A stretch of DNA of 64,000 nt from Methylibium sp965279545 (GCF_965279545.1 NZ_OZ257250.1:2790001-2854000), one strand, 5' to 3'. Positions 8,958-18,353 are shown, counted from the stretch's first letter. Translations and numbers: made by a program. The notes: a model not told the origin generated them from the letters alone.

Positions 8958-8967
8958 CTGTGCGTCC

Positions 8968-9615
8968 TCACGACCTGGGCACCGATGCGGCCGCCGACGG
9001 AGCCGACGCCCCGGCGGCACCCGGCGCAGCCGACTTGTCCGACGCCTCCATTTCCTGAGGACGCTTGAGACCCACCTTCATCACGAAATCGAACAAGCGC
9101 TTCTGTTCACGGTTGGCCGTCGTCAGACTGGCCGCTTTGATCTCGACCAGTTCGGGCTTCTCGAGCCAAGTCGAGTTGTAGGCCGTGTTGCGCAGGAACT
9201 CGGACACCCGCTCGTTGGTCTGCGCGATGCCATTGATCGCCACCACCTGACCGTCCTGCTTGATCGTCGTCAGGTAGACACCCTCCGGCGTCTGCTTGAC
9301 CAGTTCGTTGAGCAGGTACACCGGAATGTTGCGATCGGTCTGAAGGTCCTCCACCGCCTTCTGGCGCGCCTTCAGACCGTCGATCTCGGCCTTGAGCGTC
9401 GCAATGTCCTTGATCTGCTCCTCGAGCTTCTTGATCTCGGCCGTCAGGTAGGCATTGCGTTCTTGCTGAGTACTGATCATTTGCTGCAGGATCAGATACC
9501 ACAGTGCTGCGATGGCAATGCCAGCCGCAGCAGCAACGCCGAGCCCGACAAAGAAAGCCTTCTTGCGGCGCTGCCGTCGCTCTTCGCGGTGCGGCAGGAG
9601 GTTGATCAAAATCAT
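8968..9615 (-). CDS. pilN: Type IV pilus inner-membrane protein PilN
   Basis: The 215-residue protein begins MILINLLPHREERR. The INLLP motif is the conserved peptide that docks into the cytoplasmic actin-like PilM. A transmembrane helix (FFVGLGVAAAAGIAIAALWY) and a coiled coil (AEIKKLEEQIKDIATLKAEI) come before the periplasmic PilN fold. The C-terminus is a low-complexity Ala/Ser/Pro tail. The ATG overlaps the pilM stop (TAATG). PilN and PilO form the heterodimer that links the PilM ring to PilP and PilQ. Confidence 0.95.
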   Translation of the reverse strand: MILINLLPHREERRQRRKKAFFVGLGVAAAAGIAIAALWYLILQQMISTQQERNAYLTAEIKKLEEQIKDIATLKAEIDGLKARQKAVEDLQTDRNIPVYLLNELVKQTPEGVYLTTIKQDGQVVAINGIAQTNERVSEFLRNTAYNSTWLEKPELVEIKAASLTTANREQKRLFDFVMKVGLKRPQEMEASDKSAAPGAAGASAPSAAASVPRS

Positions 9616-10691
9616 TACAGGAACCTCCGCATCGCCAGGCCACACGCGGTCAGGTAGGCGGGAGCTTCACGGCGCAGTTTGCTTTCGCGCACTGCAGAAC
9701 CGAGCCGCATGCCTTCGAAAGGGTTGACCACCATCGAGGCAAAGCCCGTCAGCTCGGTCACGCGCTCTTTCAAGCCGGGCAATGTCGCAGTGCCGCCACC
9801 CAGCATGACGTAATGGACCTTGTGATGCGGGGTGCTGGTAAAGAAATACTGCAAGGCACGACCGATCTCCTGCGCCAGACTGTCGACGAAGGGAACCAGC
9901 AGACTGGACTCGTAGTCCTCCGGCAGATCACTCGCCAGCTTCTTCTGCTCCGCTTCTTCGAACGAAAAGCCGTACTGACGCGAGATCATCTGCGTGAGCT
10001 GGGAGCCTCCGAAGGCCTGGTCCCGGTCGTAGAGCAATTCCTCGTCGCGCAACACCTTCAGGCTGGTGGTCTCGGCACCGATCTCGAACAGCGCGACCAG
10101 CGCGTCCCGGCCTTCATTCGGCAACGCCGTGATGATGCGCATCATCGCCAGACGAGAGGCATGCGATTCGATATCCAGCACGACGGGCTTCAGTCCTGCG
10201 GCCTCGGCCAGACCCTGACGGTCCTGAACACGGTCTTTGCGCGACGCAGCAATCAGCACCTCGACGTCACCGGCCGAAGAGGTGCTCGGCCCAACCACGC
10301 AGAAATCAAGACTGACCTCGTCGAGCGAGAACGGGATGTATTGATTGGCTTCTGACTCGACCTGAAGCTCCAACTCTTCATCGCGAAGTCCAGCCGGGAG
10401 CATGATCTTCTTGGTGATCACCGCGGACTGCGGCATCGCCATCGCCACCCGCTTGGAGCGCGTGCCGCTCTTGCTGACGACACGTCGCACGGCGTCGGCC
10501 ACCTCGTCGAATTTTTCGATCTGGCCGTCAGCGATCCAGCCTCTTTCGAAACTCTCGGTGGCGAAGCGCTCCAGCACGTACTCACCCGAAGCGGACTGAC
10601 CCAGTTCGACGAGCTTGACGCTCGATGAGCTGATATCCAGCCCAACAAGCGGCGCTTGCTTGCCTCCCAATAACCCGTCTAGAAAGCCCAC
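9615..10691 (-). CDS. pilM: Type IV pilus assembly ATPase-like protein PilM
   Basis: The 358-residue cytoplasmic protein has the FtsA/actin-like fold. It shows GLDISSSSVKLVEL (phosphate 1), FEIGAETTSLKVL (phosphate 2) and VMLGGGTATLPGLKERV (adenosine motif). PilM binds ATP and forms the cytoplasmic ring at the pilus base by gripping the PilN N-terminus. I prefer the GTG at 10691 (VGFLDGLLGGK), which has GGGAGA about five bases upstream, over an in-frame start 12 codons earlier. It is the first gene of pilMNOPQ-aroKB-dgt and is divergent from mrcA. Confidence 0.94.
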   Translation of the reverse strand: MGFLDGLLGGKQAPLVGLDISSSSVKLVELGQSASGEYVLERFATESFERGWIADGQIEKFDEVADAVRRVVSKSGTRSKRVAMAMPQSAVITKKIMLPAGLRDEELELQVESEANQYIPFSLDEVSLDFCVVGPSTSSAGDVEVLIAASRKDRVQDRQGLAEAAGLKPVVLDIESHASRLAMMRIITALPNEGRDALVALFEIGAETTSLKVLRDEELLYDRDQAFGGSQLTQMISRQYGFSFEEAEQKKLASDLPEDYESSLLVPFVDSLAQEIGRALQYFFTSTPHHKVHYVMLGGGTATLPGLKERVTELTGFASMVVNPFEGMRLGSAVRESKLRREAPAYLTACGLAMRRFL

Positions 10692-10891
10692 ACGGTCTCC
10701 CGCTCGCCGCTGTACGGCTGTTAACAAGTTACTTCAATGCTAGCAGTAAAGCCCTTGTGCCCCAACGCTTTCAATGCCGGCGTGGGCGAGCACGCTACAA
10801 GCGCACGTTGCAAAACTCACGGTCGGGGCAAACGCCTTGGCCGGACCGGGTTGTCCCTAGATCTCTCTCTTGCGCGCGCCAGCGCAACCGC

Positions 10892-10920
10892 GGCATCCCG
10901 CCGACCCGCGTTTCTATAAT
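10892..10920 (+). promoter_or_regulatory. Promoter of mrcA
   Basis: A perfect TATAAT -10 box is at 10915-10920, placing the transcription start about 17 bases before the mrcA ATG. The -35 region at the usual distance (GGCATC, 10892-10897) is a poor match, so an activator or extended contacts may be needed. GGAGG precedes the ATG. Confidence 0.55.
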
Positions 10921-10943
10921 CCGCCCAGTTCTGCTGGAGGTTC

Positions 10944-13325
10944 ATGAGCGCCAACGACCGCAAGTCCTCGTCCACTGCGTCCAAGTCTTCCCGCACTGGT
11001 TTTCTTTCCAGCTTGCCGGCTGCCGCTCGGTGGCCCCTGTTGATCGTCGGCTCGCTGCTGGCACTTCTGGTGCCCGCCGTGCTGGGCGGTCTGGCGCTGC
11101 TGGCGATCGCGCTGGCCGTTGCCTACCCCAATCTGCCCGAAATCAGCAGCCTCACCGACTACCGTCCCAAGCTGCCATTGCGTGTCTTTTCGGCCGACGA
11201 GGTGCTGATCGGAGAGTACGGCGAAGAGCGCCGCTTGTTCGCGCCGATCACCCAAATTCCGAAAGTGATGCGTGACGCAGTGCTGACCATCGAGGATGCA
11301 CGTTTCTATCAGCACGGGGGCGTTGACTACATCGGGATCGTGCGGGCGGGGCTGGCCAACGTCGGAGAGTCGCGCAGCCAGGGAGCTTCGACGATCACCA
11401 TGCAGGTGGCACGCAACTTCTACCTGCCAACCGAGAAGACCTTCGCTCGCAAGGTCTACGAGATCCTGCTGGCGCTGAAGATCGAAAGCCAGCTGACCAA
11501 GGATCAGATCCTCGAGGTCTACATGAACCAGATCTACCTGGGGCAGCGGGCATACGGATTTGCCGCGGCGTCGGAGATCTACTTCGGCAAGCCGCTGAAG
11601 GACCTGAGCGCTGCCGAAGCGGCCATGCTCGCCGGCCTGCCCAAGGCGCCATCGGCCTACAACCCGATCGCCAACCCGGCGCGGGCGCGCCAGCGTCAGC
11701 AGTACATCATCGAGCGGATGTACGAGAACGGCTACCTGACCGAGGAGCAGGCGGAGTCGGCGAAGGCAGAGCACCTCAAGTACCGCAGCAATATCTCGGT
11801 GCCTCTGCACGCCGAGTATGTCGCCGAGACGGCCCGCCAGCTGATCTTCAGCCAGTACGGCGAGAGCGCCTACACGCGCGGCCTGAACGTCTACACCAGT
11901 GTGCGCGCGGTTGAGCAGGAGGCGGCCTACCGCGCGCTGCGCCGTGGCATCACCGACTACGAGCGCCGACAGGTGTACCGCGGCCCCGAAGGCTATGTGG
12001 ATCTGCCGGCCGACCCGAAGGCACTCGATGCGCGGGTCGCGGAGGCGCTCGAAGAGCACCCGGACAACGACGAGATCAAGGCCGCCGTGGTGCTCGAAGC
12101 CAGCCCCAGGCAGGTCGTCGCCGCGCTGCAAAGCGGCGACACCGTGACGATCACCGGCGAAGGGCTGCGGCCGGCGACTTCGGGGCTGTCACCCAAGGCC
12201 GGGCCCAAGGTCCAGATCCGTCGCGGTGCGGTCATCCGGGTCATCAAGGGGGCGAAGGATCCGTGGTCCGTCACCCAGTTGCCCGAGGTCGAGGGGGCGT
12301 TCGTTTCGCTGGACCCTCACACCGGCGCGATCCGCACCCTGGTCGGTGGCTTCGACCATGCGAAGAGCAAGTTCAACCACGTGACGCAGGCCTGGCGCCA
12401 GCCTGGCTCGAGCTTCAAGCCCTTCATCTACTCGGCAGCGCTCGAGAAGGGCTTCACGCCGGCCACCGTGATCAACGATGCCCCGCTGTTCTTCGACGCC
12501 GCGGCCACCGGCAGCCAGCCCTGGGAGCCGAAGAACTACGACGGCAGCTTCGATGGCCCGATGTCGATGCGCCGCGCACTGGCGAAGTCGAAGAACATGG
12601 TGTCCATTCGCATCCTGGAAGCCATCGGCACCAACTACGCCCAGAGCTGGATCGCCCGCTTCGGCTTCGATGCCGAGAAGCACCTGCCCTACCTGCCGAT
12701 GGCGCTGGGCACCGGCTCGGTGACACCGCTGCAGATGGCTGCCGCCTATTCGGTGTTCGCCAACGGCGGCTACCGCATCAACCCGGTGCTCGTGACGCGG
12801 GTCACCGACAACAGAGGGCATATCCTGGCCCAGACCGAGCCGGCGCCGCTGGACGAATCGGCGCGCGCGATCGACGGCCGCAACGCCTTCGTGATGAGCA
12901 GCCTGTTGCAGGAGGTGACGCGAACCGGCACCGCGGCGCGCGCCCAGGCCACCCTGAAACGCCCCGACCTGTACGGCAAGACCGGCACCACCAACGACTC
13001 CCAGGACGCCTGGTTCGCCGGCTACACACCGAACCTCGTGGCCGTGGTGTGGATCGGCTATGACCAGCCGCGCAAGCTCGGCGACCGCGAAACCGGCGGC
13101 GGCCTGTCCCTGCCGGTGTGGATCGACTACATGAGCGTCGCGCTCAAGGGCGTGAAGGTCAGCGAGCCGTCGACGCCGGAAGGGCTGCTCAACATCGGCG
13201 GCGAGTGGTACTACGAAGAGTACGGCCCGGGCAACGGCGTCAGCAGCCTCGGACTCGACACACCGACCGCGCCGGCTCCCACCGAGGAAGAACGCAAGAG
13301 CATCCTCGACCTGTTCAAGAACTGA
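10944..13325 (+). CDS. mrcA: Penicillin-binding protein 1A, bifunctional peptidoglycan synthase
   Basis: The 793-residue class A PBP both polymerises glycan strands and cross-links them. A transmembrane helix (about residues 30-60) anchors the protein. The glycosyltransferase domain shows TIEDARFYQHGGVD (catalytic Glu117), GASTITMQVARN and LTKDQILEVYMNQIYLG. An OB-like domain (about 305-410) typical of PBP1a follows. The transpeptidase domain carries SSFK (nucleophile Ser489), SKN and KTGTTN (Lys679). The ATG has GGAGG five bases upstream. The divergent pairing with pilM is widespread in proteobacteria and lets both envelope systems share one intergenic region. Confidence 0.97.
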   Translation: MSANDRKSSSTASKSSRTGFLSSLPAAARWPLLIVGSLLALLVPAVLGGLALLAIALAVAYPNLPEISSLTDYRPKLPLRVFSADEVLIGEYGEERRLFAPITQIPKVMRDAVLTIEDARFYQHGGVDYIGIVRAGLANVGESRSQGASTITMQVARNFYLPTEKTFARKVYEILLALKIESQLTKDQILEVYMNQIYLGQRAYGFAAASEIYFGKPLKDLSAAEAAMLAGLPKAPSAYNPIANPARARQRQQYIIERMYENGYLTEEQAESAKAEHLKYRSNISVPLHAEYVAETARQLIFSQYGESAYTRGLNVYTSVRAVEQEAAYRALRRGITDYERRQVYRGPEGYVDLPADPKALDARVAEALEEHPDNDEIKAAVVLEASPRQVVAALQSGDTVTITGEGLRPATSGLSPKAGPKVQIRRGAVIRVIKGAKDPWSVTQLPEVEGAFVSLDPHTGAIRTLVGGFDHAKSKFNHVTQAWRQPGSSFKPFIYSAALEKGFTPATVINDAPLFFDAAATGSQPWEPKNYDGSFDGPMSMRRALAKSKNMVSIRILEAIGTNYAQSWIARFGFDAEKHLPYLPMALGTGSVTPLQMAAAYSVFANGGYRINPVLVTRVTDNRGHILAQTEPAPLDESARAIDGRNAFVMSSLLQEVTRTGTAARAQATLKRPDLYGKTGTTNDSQDAWFAGYTPNLVAVVWIGYDQPRKLGDRETGGGLSLPVWIDYMSVALKGVKVSEPSTPEGLLNIGGEWYYEEYGPGNGVSSLGLDTPTAPAPTEEERKSILDLFKN

Positions 13326-13350
13326 AGTGCCCGCAGCCGGGCCGCTCCAC

Positions 13351-13716
13351 TCAGCCGGCCGGGGCCGCGAAGCGCAGCGCCTTGCCTGCCTGCTCGCTCG
13401 CGCACCGCGACAGCGCCACGAAGAACTCGTCGTCGGTCTTGGTGTCGCGCCACTGCCCGCCGGCGTGGCGGTAGTGGAAGCCGCCACTCTTCGCTGCGAG
13501 CCAGATCTCCTGCAGCGGCGGCTGGGTGTTCACGACGATCTTGCTGCCGTTCGGAAAGCTCAGCTCGAGCAGGCCGCCGGTGCGGGCCACGTCGATGTCG
13601 ACCACATCGTCCTGCAGCCAGCGATCGATCTGCAGTTCGATGCCGCCCAGCACGGCCCTCGTCAGCGCCTGGTAGTCGGCGTCGCTCAACGCAGGTGCGG
13701 GAGTTGCGGTGCTCAT
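13351..13716 (-). CDS. cyaY: Frataxin-like iron protein CyaY
   Basis: The 121-residue protein is a bacterial frataxin that modulates iron delivery and IscS activity in Fe-S cluster assembly. Family features are an acidic first helix (SDADYQALTRAVLGGIELQID), the acidic run DDVVDIDVARTGGLLELSFPNGSKIVVN and QPPLQEIWLAAKSGGFHY. The iron-binding acidic ridge is moderately conserved. It converges on mrcA with a 25-base gap and is divergent from lptM with only 15 bases between the start codons, so the two promoters must overlap the neighbouring coding regions. Confidence 0.93.
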   Translation of the reverse strand: MSTATPAPALSDADYQALTRAVLGGIELQIDRWLQDDVVDIDVARTGGLLELSFPNGSKIVVNTQPPLQEIWLAAKSGGFHYRHAGGQWRDTKTDDEFFVALSRCASEQAGKALRFAAPAG

Positions 13717-13731
13717 TCGTAGAATCCGATC

Positions 13732-13929
13732 ATGTTCAAACCCGCTTCGATTCTAGGCAGCCGCATGTCCGTGATCGCGGTGTGTGCTTTGCTGGGCGGC
13801 CCGCTCCTCGGCGGCTGCGGTCAAAAGGGTGCGCTCTACCTGCCCGGGTCGGCCGCAGCCCCCTCGCCCGTCGCACCGTCCGCTCCGGCACGGCCGGCTT
13901 CCGCTCCCGCAGCCGACACCCCCCGATGA
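13732..13929 (+). CDS. lptM: LPS-assembly lipoprotein LptM (YifL family)
   Basis: This small lipoprotein has 65 residues from the first ATG or 54 from MSVIAVCALLGG. The lipobox is LLGGC and is followed by the family signature GCGQKGALYLP and a Pro/Ala-rich tail. LptM is known in E. coli to bind the LptD-LptE translocon and help disulfide maturation. Its position immediately before lysA, with an ATGA stop/start overlap, and beside cyaY is the conserved arrangement in many proteobacteria. The exact start between the two ATGs is uncertain. Confidence 0.88.
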   Translation: MFKPASILGSRMSVIAVCALLGGPLLGGCGQKGALYLPGSAAAPSPVAPSAPARPASAPAADTPR

Positions 13930-15200
13930 CACTGCCCGGCGCCCCCTTCATCGCCTACCGTGGCGAGCAGCTCTATGTCGACGGCTGCGCCGCGACCGAG
14001 CTTGCGGCGCGCTTCGGCACGCCGCTGTACGTGTATGCCCGTCGCTCGATGCTCGCCGCGCTGGCGCCCTACCAGCACGCGCTGGCCGGCCGTGAGCACC
14101 TGATCTGCTACGCGATGAAAGCGAGCTCGAGCCTCGCCGTGCTGCAGGCCTTCGCTCAGGCTGGCTGCGGCTTCGACATCGTCTCCGGCGGCGAGCTGGA
14201 GCGCGTGCTGGCCGCCGGCGGCGATCCGGCCAAGGTGGTGTTCTCCGGGCTCGGCAAGACGCGCGCGGAAATGCGCCGCGCGCTCGATATCGGCGTGCGC
14301 TGCTTCAACGTCGAGAGCGAAGCGGAACTCGACGTGCTGTCCGAGGTGGCAGTGTCGCTGGGGCGCACCGCCCCGGTCAGCCTGCGTGTGAACCCGGACG
14401 TCGACGCCAAGACCCACCCGTACATCTCCACCGGCCTGAAGGGCAACAAGTTCGGCATCGCACACGACCGCGCCGCGGCAGCCTACCGGCGCGCGGCGCA
14501 ATTGCCCGGCTTGGAGGTGGTGGGGATCGACTGCCACATCGGCTCGCAGATCACCGAGATCGCGCCCTACCTCGACGCGGTCGATCGCGTGCTCGACCTG
14601 GTCGAAGCGGTCGAAACGACGGGCCTGCGCATCCGCCACCTGGACCTGGGGGGCGGTCTGGGCATCCGCTACACCGACGAGACCCCGCCGGCCGCCGATG
14701 CCTTGATCGCCGCCCTGCTGGAGCGCCTGGATGCGCGCGGCCATGGCCAGCGCGCCCTGGTGTTCGAGCCGGGCCGCTCGCTGGTCGGCAATGCCGGCGT
14801 GCTGCTGACCGAAGTGCTGTACCTGAAGCCGGGCACCGACAAGAACTTCTGCGTCGTCGATGCCGCGATGAACGACCTGATGCGCCCGGCGATGTACGAA
14901 GCCACGATGGGCATCGTGCCCTGCCGCTTGCGCGATGCCCCGCCGGTCGTCTACGACGTCGTCGGTCCGGTGTGCGAGTCCGGCGACTGGCTGGGCCGCG
15001 ACCGCGCCCTCGCGCTGCAGCCAGGCGATCAGGTGGCGGTGCTAAGCGCCGGCGCCTACGGCATGAGCATGGCCAGCAACTACAACACCCGCCCGCGCGC
15101 CGCCGAGGTGATGGTCGACGGCGATGTCGCCACGCTGATCCGCGAGCGCGAGACGCCGGCCGAGCTGTTCCACGGCGAGCGGCTGCTGCCGCAGCGTTGA
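13926..15200 (+). CDS. lysA: Diaminopimelate decarboxylase
   Basis: The 424-residue PLP enzyme converts meso-diaminopimelate to lysine, the last step of lysine synthesis. It is an alanine-racemase-type TIM barrel. The PLP lysine is Lys65 in CYAMKASSSLAVL. HIGSQI, the phosphate-binding LDLGGGLGIRY, EPGRSLVGNAG and the cross-subunit Cys of GPVCESGDWLG are all present. The ATG overlaps the lptM stop. Length and motifs are typical and no defect is visible. Confidence 0.97.
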   Translation: MTLPGAPFIAYRGEQLYVDGCAATELAARFGTPLYVYARRSMLAALAPYQHALAGREHLICYAMKASSSLAVLQAFAQAGCGFDIVSGGELERVLAAGGDPAKVVFSGLGKTRAEMRRALDIGVRCFNVESEAELDVLSEVAVSLGRTAPVSLRVNPDVDAKTHPYISTGLKGNKFGIAHDRAAAAYRRAAQLPGLEVVGIDCHIGSQITEIAPYLDAVDRVLDLVEAVETTGLRIRHLDLGGGLGIRYTDETPPAADALIAALLERLDARGHGQRALVFEPGRSLVGNAGVLLTEVLYLKPGTDKNFCVVDAAMNDLMRPAMYEATMGIVPCRLRDAPPVVYDVVGPVCESGDWLGRDRALALQPGDQVAVLSAGAYGMSMASNYNTRPRAAEVMVDGDVATLIRERETPAELFHGERLLPQR

Positions 15201-15231
15201 CGCGCTGTGGTCGGGCGACCGGGGCCGAGTT

Positions 15232-16230
15232 CTACAGCCGTCCTTCGCTCACCGCGTGGCAGGCCACGCGAACGCCGTCGACCTCCCGCAAGCGCGGCCG
15301 CTCGCTGCGGCAGCGATCGTTGGCATGCGGGCAGCGTGGATGGAAGGCACAGCCGCTCGGTGGCTGCAGCGGGTTGGGCACCTCGCCCTGCACCGGCGTG
15401 CGCGGGCGCCCGCTCAGCTGCAGATCGGGAACCGCGTCGAGCAGCATGCGGGTGTAGGGATGGCGCGGCCGGGCAAACAACGCCCGCTTGGGCGCCCACT
15501 CGACCAGCCGGCCGAGGTACATCACGCCCACCTGATCGGACACATGGCGCACGACGGCGAGGTTGTGCGAAATGAACAGGTAGCTCAGGCCGCGCTCGCG
15601 CTGCAGGTCCTTCATCAGGTTCAGCACCTGTGCCTGCACCGAGACATCGAGCGCCGAGGTCGGCTCATCGCAGACCAGGAAATCGGGCGCCGTGGCCAGC
15701 GCGCGCGCGATCGAGATGCGCTGGCGCTGCCCCCCCGAGAACTGGTGCGGGAACTTGCCGGCGTCCGCCGCGGCCAGCCCCACCGATGCGAGCAGCGCCG
15801 CGACCCGCTCGCGCAAGGCGGTCGGTGCGCGCTCCAGGCCCTGCTCGATCAAGGGCTCGGCCACGATCGCCTGCACGCTCCAGCGCGGGTTCAGGCTGGC
15901 GTACGGGTCCTGGAAGATCATCTGCAGGCGGCGGCGCAGCGCCCGCGCCTGATTCGGCGAGGCCAGCGCGCGCGTGACGTCCTCGCCGTCGAAGTGCACC
16001 GTGCCCGCGCTGGGCCGGTGCAGACCGACCAGCAACCGCGCGACCGTGCTCTTGCCACAGCCCGATTCGCCCACGAGGCCCAGTGTCTGGCCACGCTCGA
16101 TGGCGAAGCTCACGCCGTCGACGGCCTGAACGATCTGCCGTGGCCGGCGTTCCAGCACCCGGTTCAGCCAGGGCGGCGACACATCGAAGCGCTTGACGAG
16201 GTCGCGCACCTCGACCAGGGCCGAGCTCAT
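15232..16230 (-). CDS. dppF: Peptide-type ABC transporter ATP-binding protein (DppF/OppF)
   Basis: The 332-residue ATPase has Walker A GESGCGKST, Q-loop FQDPYASLNP, signature FSGGQRQR and Walker B FLVCDEPTS. The C-terminal oligopeptide-transporter extension contains CAFHPRCPHANDRC. The Cys residues of such extensions bind an Fe-S cluster in some relatives. It is the last gene of a B-A-C-D-F importer operon, 70 bases after dppD. The spacer contains a small CCCGC/GCGGG hairpin at 16258-16270. Whether the cargo is dipeptides, longer peptides or another small solute cannot be told from the ATPase. Confidence 0.93.
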   Translation of the reverse strand: MSSALVEVRDLVKRFDVSPPWLNRVLERRPRQIVQAVDGVSFAIERGQTLGLVGESGCGKSTVARLLVGLHRPSAGTVHFDGEDVTRALASPNQARALRRRLQMIFQDPYASLNPRWSVQAIVAEPLIEQGLERAPTALRERVAALLASVGLAAADAGKFPHQFSGGQRQRISIARALATAPDFLVCDEPTSALDVSVQAQVLNLMKDLQRERGLSYLFISHNLAVVRHVSDQVGVMYLGRLVEWAPKRALFARPRHPYTRMLLDAVPDLQLSGRPRTPVQGEVPNPLQPPSGCAFHPRCPHANDRCRSERPRLREVDGVRVACHAVSEGRL

Positions 16231-16300
16231 TGGTGCCCCCCAGGCACTTCATGCGGTCCCGCCAAGCGGGAGCCTACGCACTCGGGGCGGCCCGGCGTGC

Positions 16301-17290
16301 TCATTCAGCATCCTCCACGGGCGTGCTCACGAGCCAGCACGCCGCGCGGGTTCGGCCCGCGTCGATCAGGCCGGGGCGCTCGGCGCGGCAGCGCGCGAAC
16401 GCCTGCGGGCAGCGCGGATGGAAGGCACAGCCCGGGGGAATAGCGTCCAGTCGCGGCATGGCGCCGTCGATCTGGGCGAGGCGCTCGGAGTCTGCGTCCA
16501 TCGCCGGGATCGAACGCATCAGACCCACCGTGTACGGGTGTGCGGGGGCATGGATGACGTCGCGCACCGGACCGATCTCGACGATGCGCCCGGCATACAT
16601 GACCGCCACGCGGTCGCAAGCCTCGGCGATCACGCCCATGTCGTGCGTCACCAGCATCACCGCCGTGCCCTGCTCCTTGCACAGGCGCTTGAGCAGGTCG
16701 ATCACCTGGGCCTGGATCGACACGTCGAGCGCGGTGGTCGGCTCGTCGGCCACCACCAGTTCCGGGTTCGCCGCCAGCGCGAGCGCGATCACGACCCGCT
16801 GGCGCATGCCGCCGGAGAACTGGTGCGGATAGTGGTCGACGCGGGCCTCGGGCGCCGGGATGCCGATTTCGCGCAGCAACTCGACGGCGCGGCCGCGTGC
16901 CGCCGTCTCGTCGAGCGGCAAATGCGTGCGGAGGGTCTCGACCAGCTGGCGGCCGACCGTGTACAGCGGATCCAGCGAGGTCAGCGGATCCTGGAAGATC
17001 GCACCGATGCGCCGGCCACGGATGCGGCGCAAAGCGGAGGACGGCAGGTTGTCGATGCGCTGGCCCGACAGACGCACCTCGCCGCTCGCGATGCGCCCCG
17101 GCGGCTCGAGCAGACCGATGACGGCCGCACCGGTGAGCGACTTGCCCGCACCCGACTCGCCGACCACGCCGAGGATCTCGCCCGGGGCGATGTCGAACGA
17201 CACGCCGTCGAGCGCGCGCAGCGTGCCGCGGCGGCCAGGAAACTCGACCACCAGGTCGCGCACTTCGAGCAAGGACTGCACTGCCCTCAT
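16301..17290 (-). CDS. dppD: Peptide-type ABC transporter ATP-binding protein (DppD/OppD)
   Basis: The 329-residue ATPase pairs with DppF to power the importer. It shows Walker A GESGAGKSL, Q-loop FQDPLTSLDP, signature FSGGMRQR, Walker B LVVADEPTT and the family tail CAFHPRCPQAFARC. The ATG at 17290 has little room for a ribosome site. A GTG three codons later (VQSLLEVRD), with GAGG nine bases before it, is an equally good start. The 133-base gap to dppC contains a palindromic repeat. Confidence 0.93.
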   Translation of the reverse strand: MRAVQSLLEVRDLVVEFPGRRGTLRALDGVSFDIAPGEILGVVGESGAGKSLTGAAVIGLLEPPGRIASGEVRLSGQRIDNLPSSALRRIRGRRIGAIFQDPLTSLDPLYTVGRQLVETLRTHLPLDETAARGRAVELLREIGIPAPEARVDHYPHQFSGGMRQRVVIALALAANPELVVADEPTTALDVSIQAQVIDLLKRLCKEQGTAVMLVTHDMGVIAEACDRVAVMYAGRIVEIGPVRDVIHAPAHPYTVGLMRSIPAMDADSERLAQIDGAMPRLDAIPPGCAFHPRCPQAFARCRAERPGLIDAGRTRAACWLVSTPVEDAE

Positions 17291-17354
17291 CCTCGCCGCC
17301 AGCCTGCGCAATGCGCGTAGCTCGACGCACGAACCGGCCCGCCAAGCAGCCGCC

Positions 17355-17420
17355 ACGGATCCGGCTCTGCCGGTCCGCCAGCGACGCCCCCTCGAGGGGG
17401 AGCGGCGAAGCCGCAACGGT
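17355..17420. repeat. REP-like palindromic element between dppC and dppD
   Basis: CCGGCTCTGCCGG forms a small hairpin. About 20 bases on is the perfect palindrome CCCCCTCGAGGGGG (17387-17400). It is followed directly by GCGGCGAAGCCGC, another dyad. Such strings of short GC-rich dyads lie in the untranslated gap inside the operon and resemble the repetitive extragenic elements of Burkholderiales chromosomes. Only one copy of the core is evident in this window, so the repeat status rests on general knowledge. Confidence 0.4.
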
Positions 17421-17423
17421 GGG

Positions 17424-18353
17424 TCATCTCAGCCGCGGGTTGAGCGCGTCGCGCAGCCAGTCGCCGAGCAGGTTCACGCTCAGGGCGATCAGCACCAGCA
17501 CGGCACCAGGGAAGATCGTGATCCACCATTCACCACTGAACAGGAAGTCGTTGCCGACCCGGATCAGCGTGCCCAGCGACGGCGAGGTCGGCGGCACGCC
17601 GACGCCGAGGAAGCTCAAGGTCGCCTCGGTGATGATCGCGGTGGCGACCTGGATGGTCGCCAGCACGAACACCGGCCCCAGCACATTGGGCAGCACGTGG
17701 CGGCGCATGATGCGCAGCGACGAGACGCCGATCACGCGCGCCGCCTGCACGTACTCCTTTTGCCGCTCGACCAGGGTGGAGCCGCGCACGGTGCGCGCGT
17801 ACTGCACCCAGCCGGTCAGCGAGATGGCGAGGATCAACACCCCGAAAGCCAGCGCCTCGTGCGCGCCGGGGAAGAGCGCGCGACCCACGCCATCGACCAG
17901 CAGTGCGACCAGGAGGGCGGGGAAGGACAGCATCACGTCGCACACCCGCATGATCAGGGCGTCGACCCGGCCGCCGAGGAAGCCGGACACCAGCCCCAGC
18001 GTCACGCCGATCAGCATCGACAGCAGCACCGAAGCGATGCCCACGGCCAGCGAGATGCGCGCGCCGTACATCAGCGCCGACAGGATGTCGCGGCCCTGGT
18101 CGTCGGTCCCCAGCAGGTAGGCCGTCTTGCCCTCGGCCAGCCACGCCGGCGGCAGGCGCGAGTCGCCGAGTTCGAGCGTCGCGAGGTCGAACGGGTCGTG
18201 CGGCGCCACGAGGTTCGCGAACAGCGCGCAGAACAGACAGCTCGCCGCAACGACGGCCGCGAAGATCGCCACCGGCGACGCGCGAAAGCTGTACCAGACG
18301 TCGCCGGCGAAAAAGCGATGCACGGCGCCGGAGTTCACTTCACGACGACCCAT
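17424..18353 (-). CDS. dppC: Peptide-type ABC transporter permease (DppC/OppC)
   Basis: The inner-membrane permease has 309 residues from the ATG, with an N-terminal OppC_N segment (SPVAIFAAVVAASCLFCALF) and about six transmembrane helices. The EAA loop reads EYVQAARVIGVSSLRIMRRHVLPNVLG. It forms the translocation pore with DppB. The start is ambiguous. The ATG at 18353 lies inside a duplicated copy of the dppA 3' end and lacks a ribosome site. A GTG at 18338 (VNSGAVHRFF) begins just after that copy. This suggests that the translation start region was remodelled by the duplication. Confidence 0.92.
   Translation of the reverse strand: MGRREVNSGAVHRFFAGDVWYSFRASPVAIFAAVVAASCLFCALFANLVAPHDPFDLATLELGDSRLPPAWLAEGKTAYLLGTDDQGRDILSALMYGARISLAVGIASVLLSMLIGVTLGLVSGFLGGRVDALIMRVCDVMLSFPALLVALLVDGVGRALFPGAHEALAFGVLILAISLTGWVQYARTVRGSTLVERQKEYVQAARVIGVSSLRIMRRHVLPNVLGPVFVLATIQVATAIITEATLSFLGVGVPPTSPSLGTLIRVGNDFLFSGEWWITIFPGAVLVLIALSVNLLGDWLRDALNPRLR

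Noticed and set aside
10692..10890. Sigma-54 promoter for pilM
   Set aside because: A GGGCAC-like string is present on the minus strand, but the GC doublet does not fall at the required distance from the GG.
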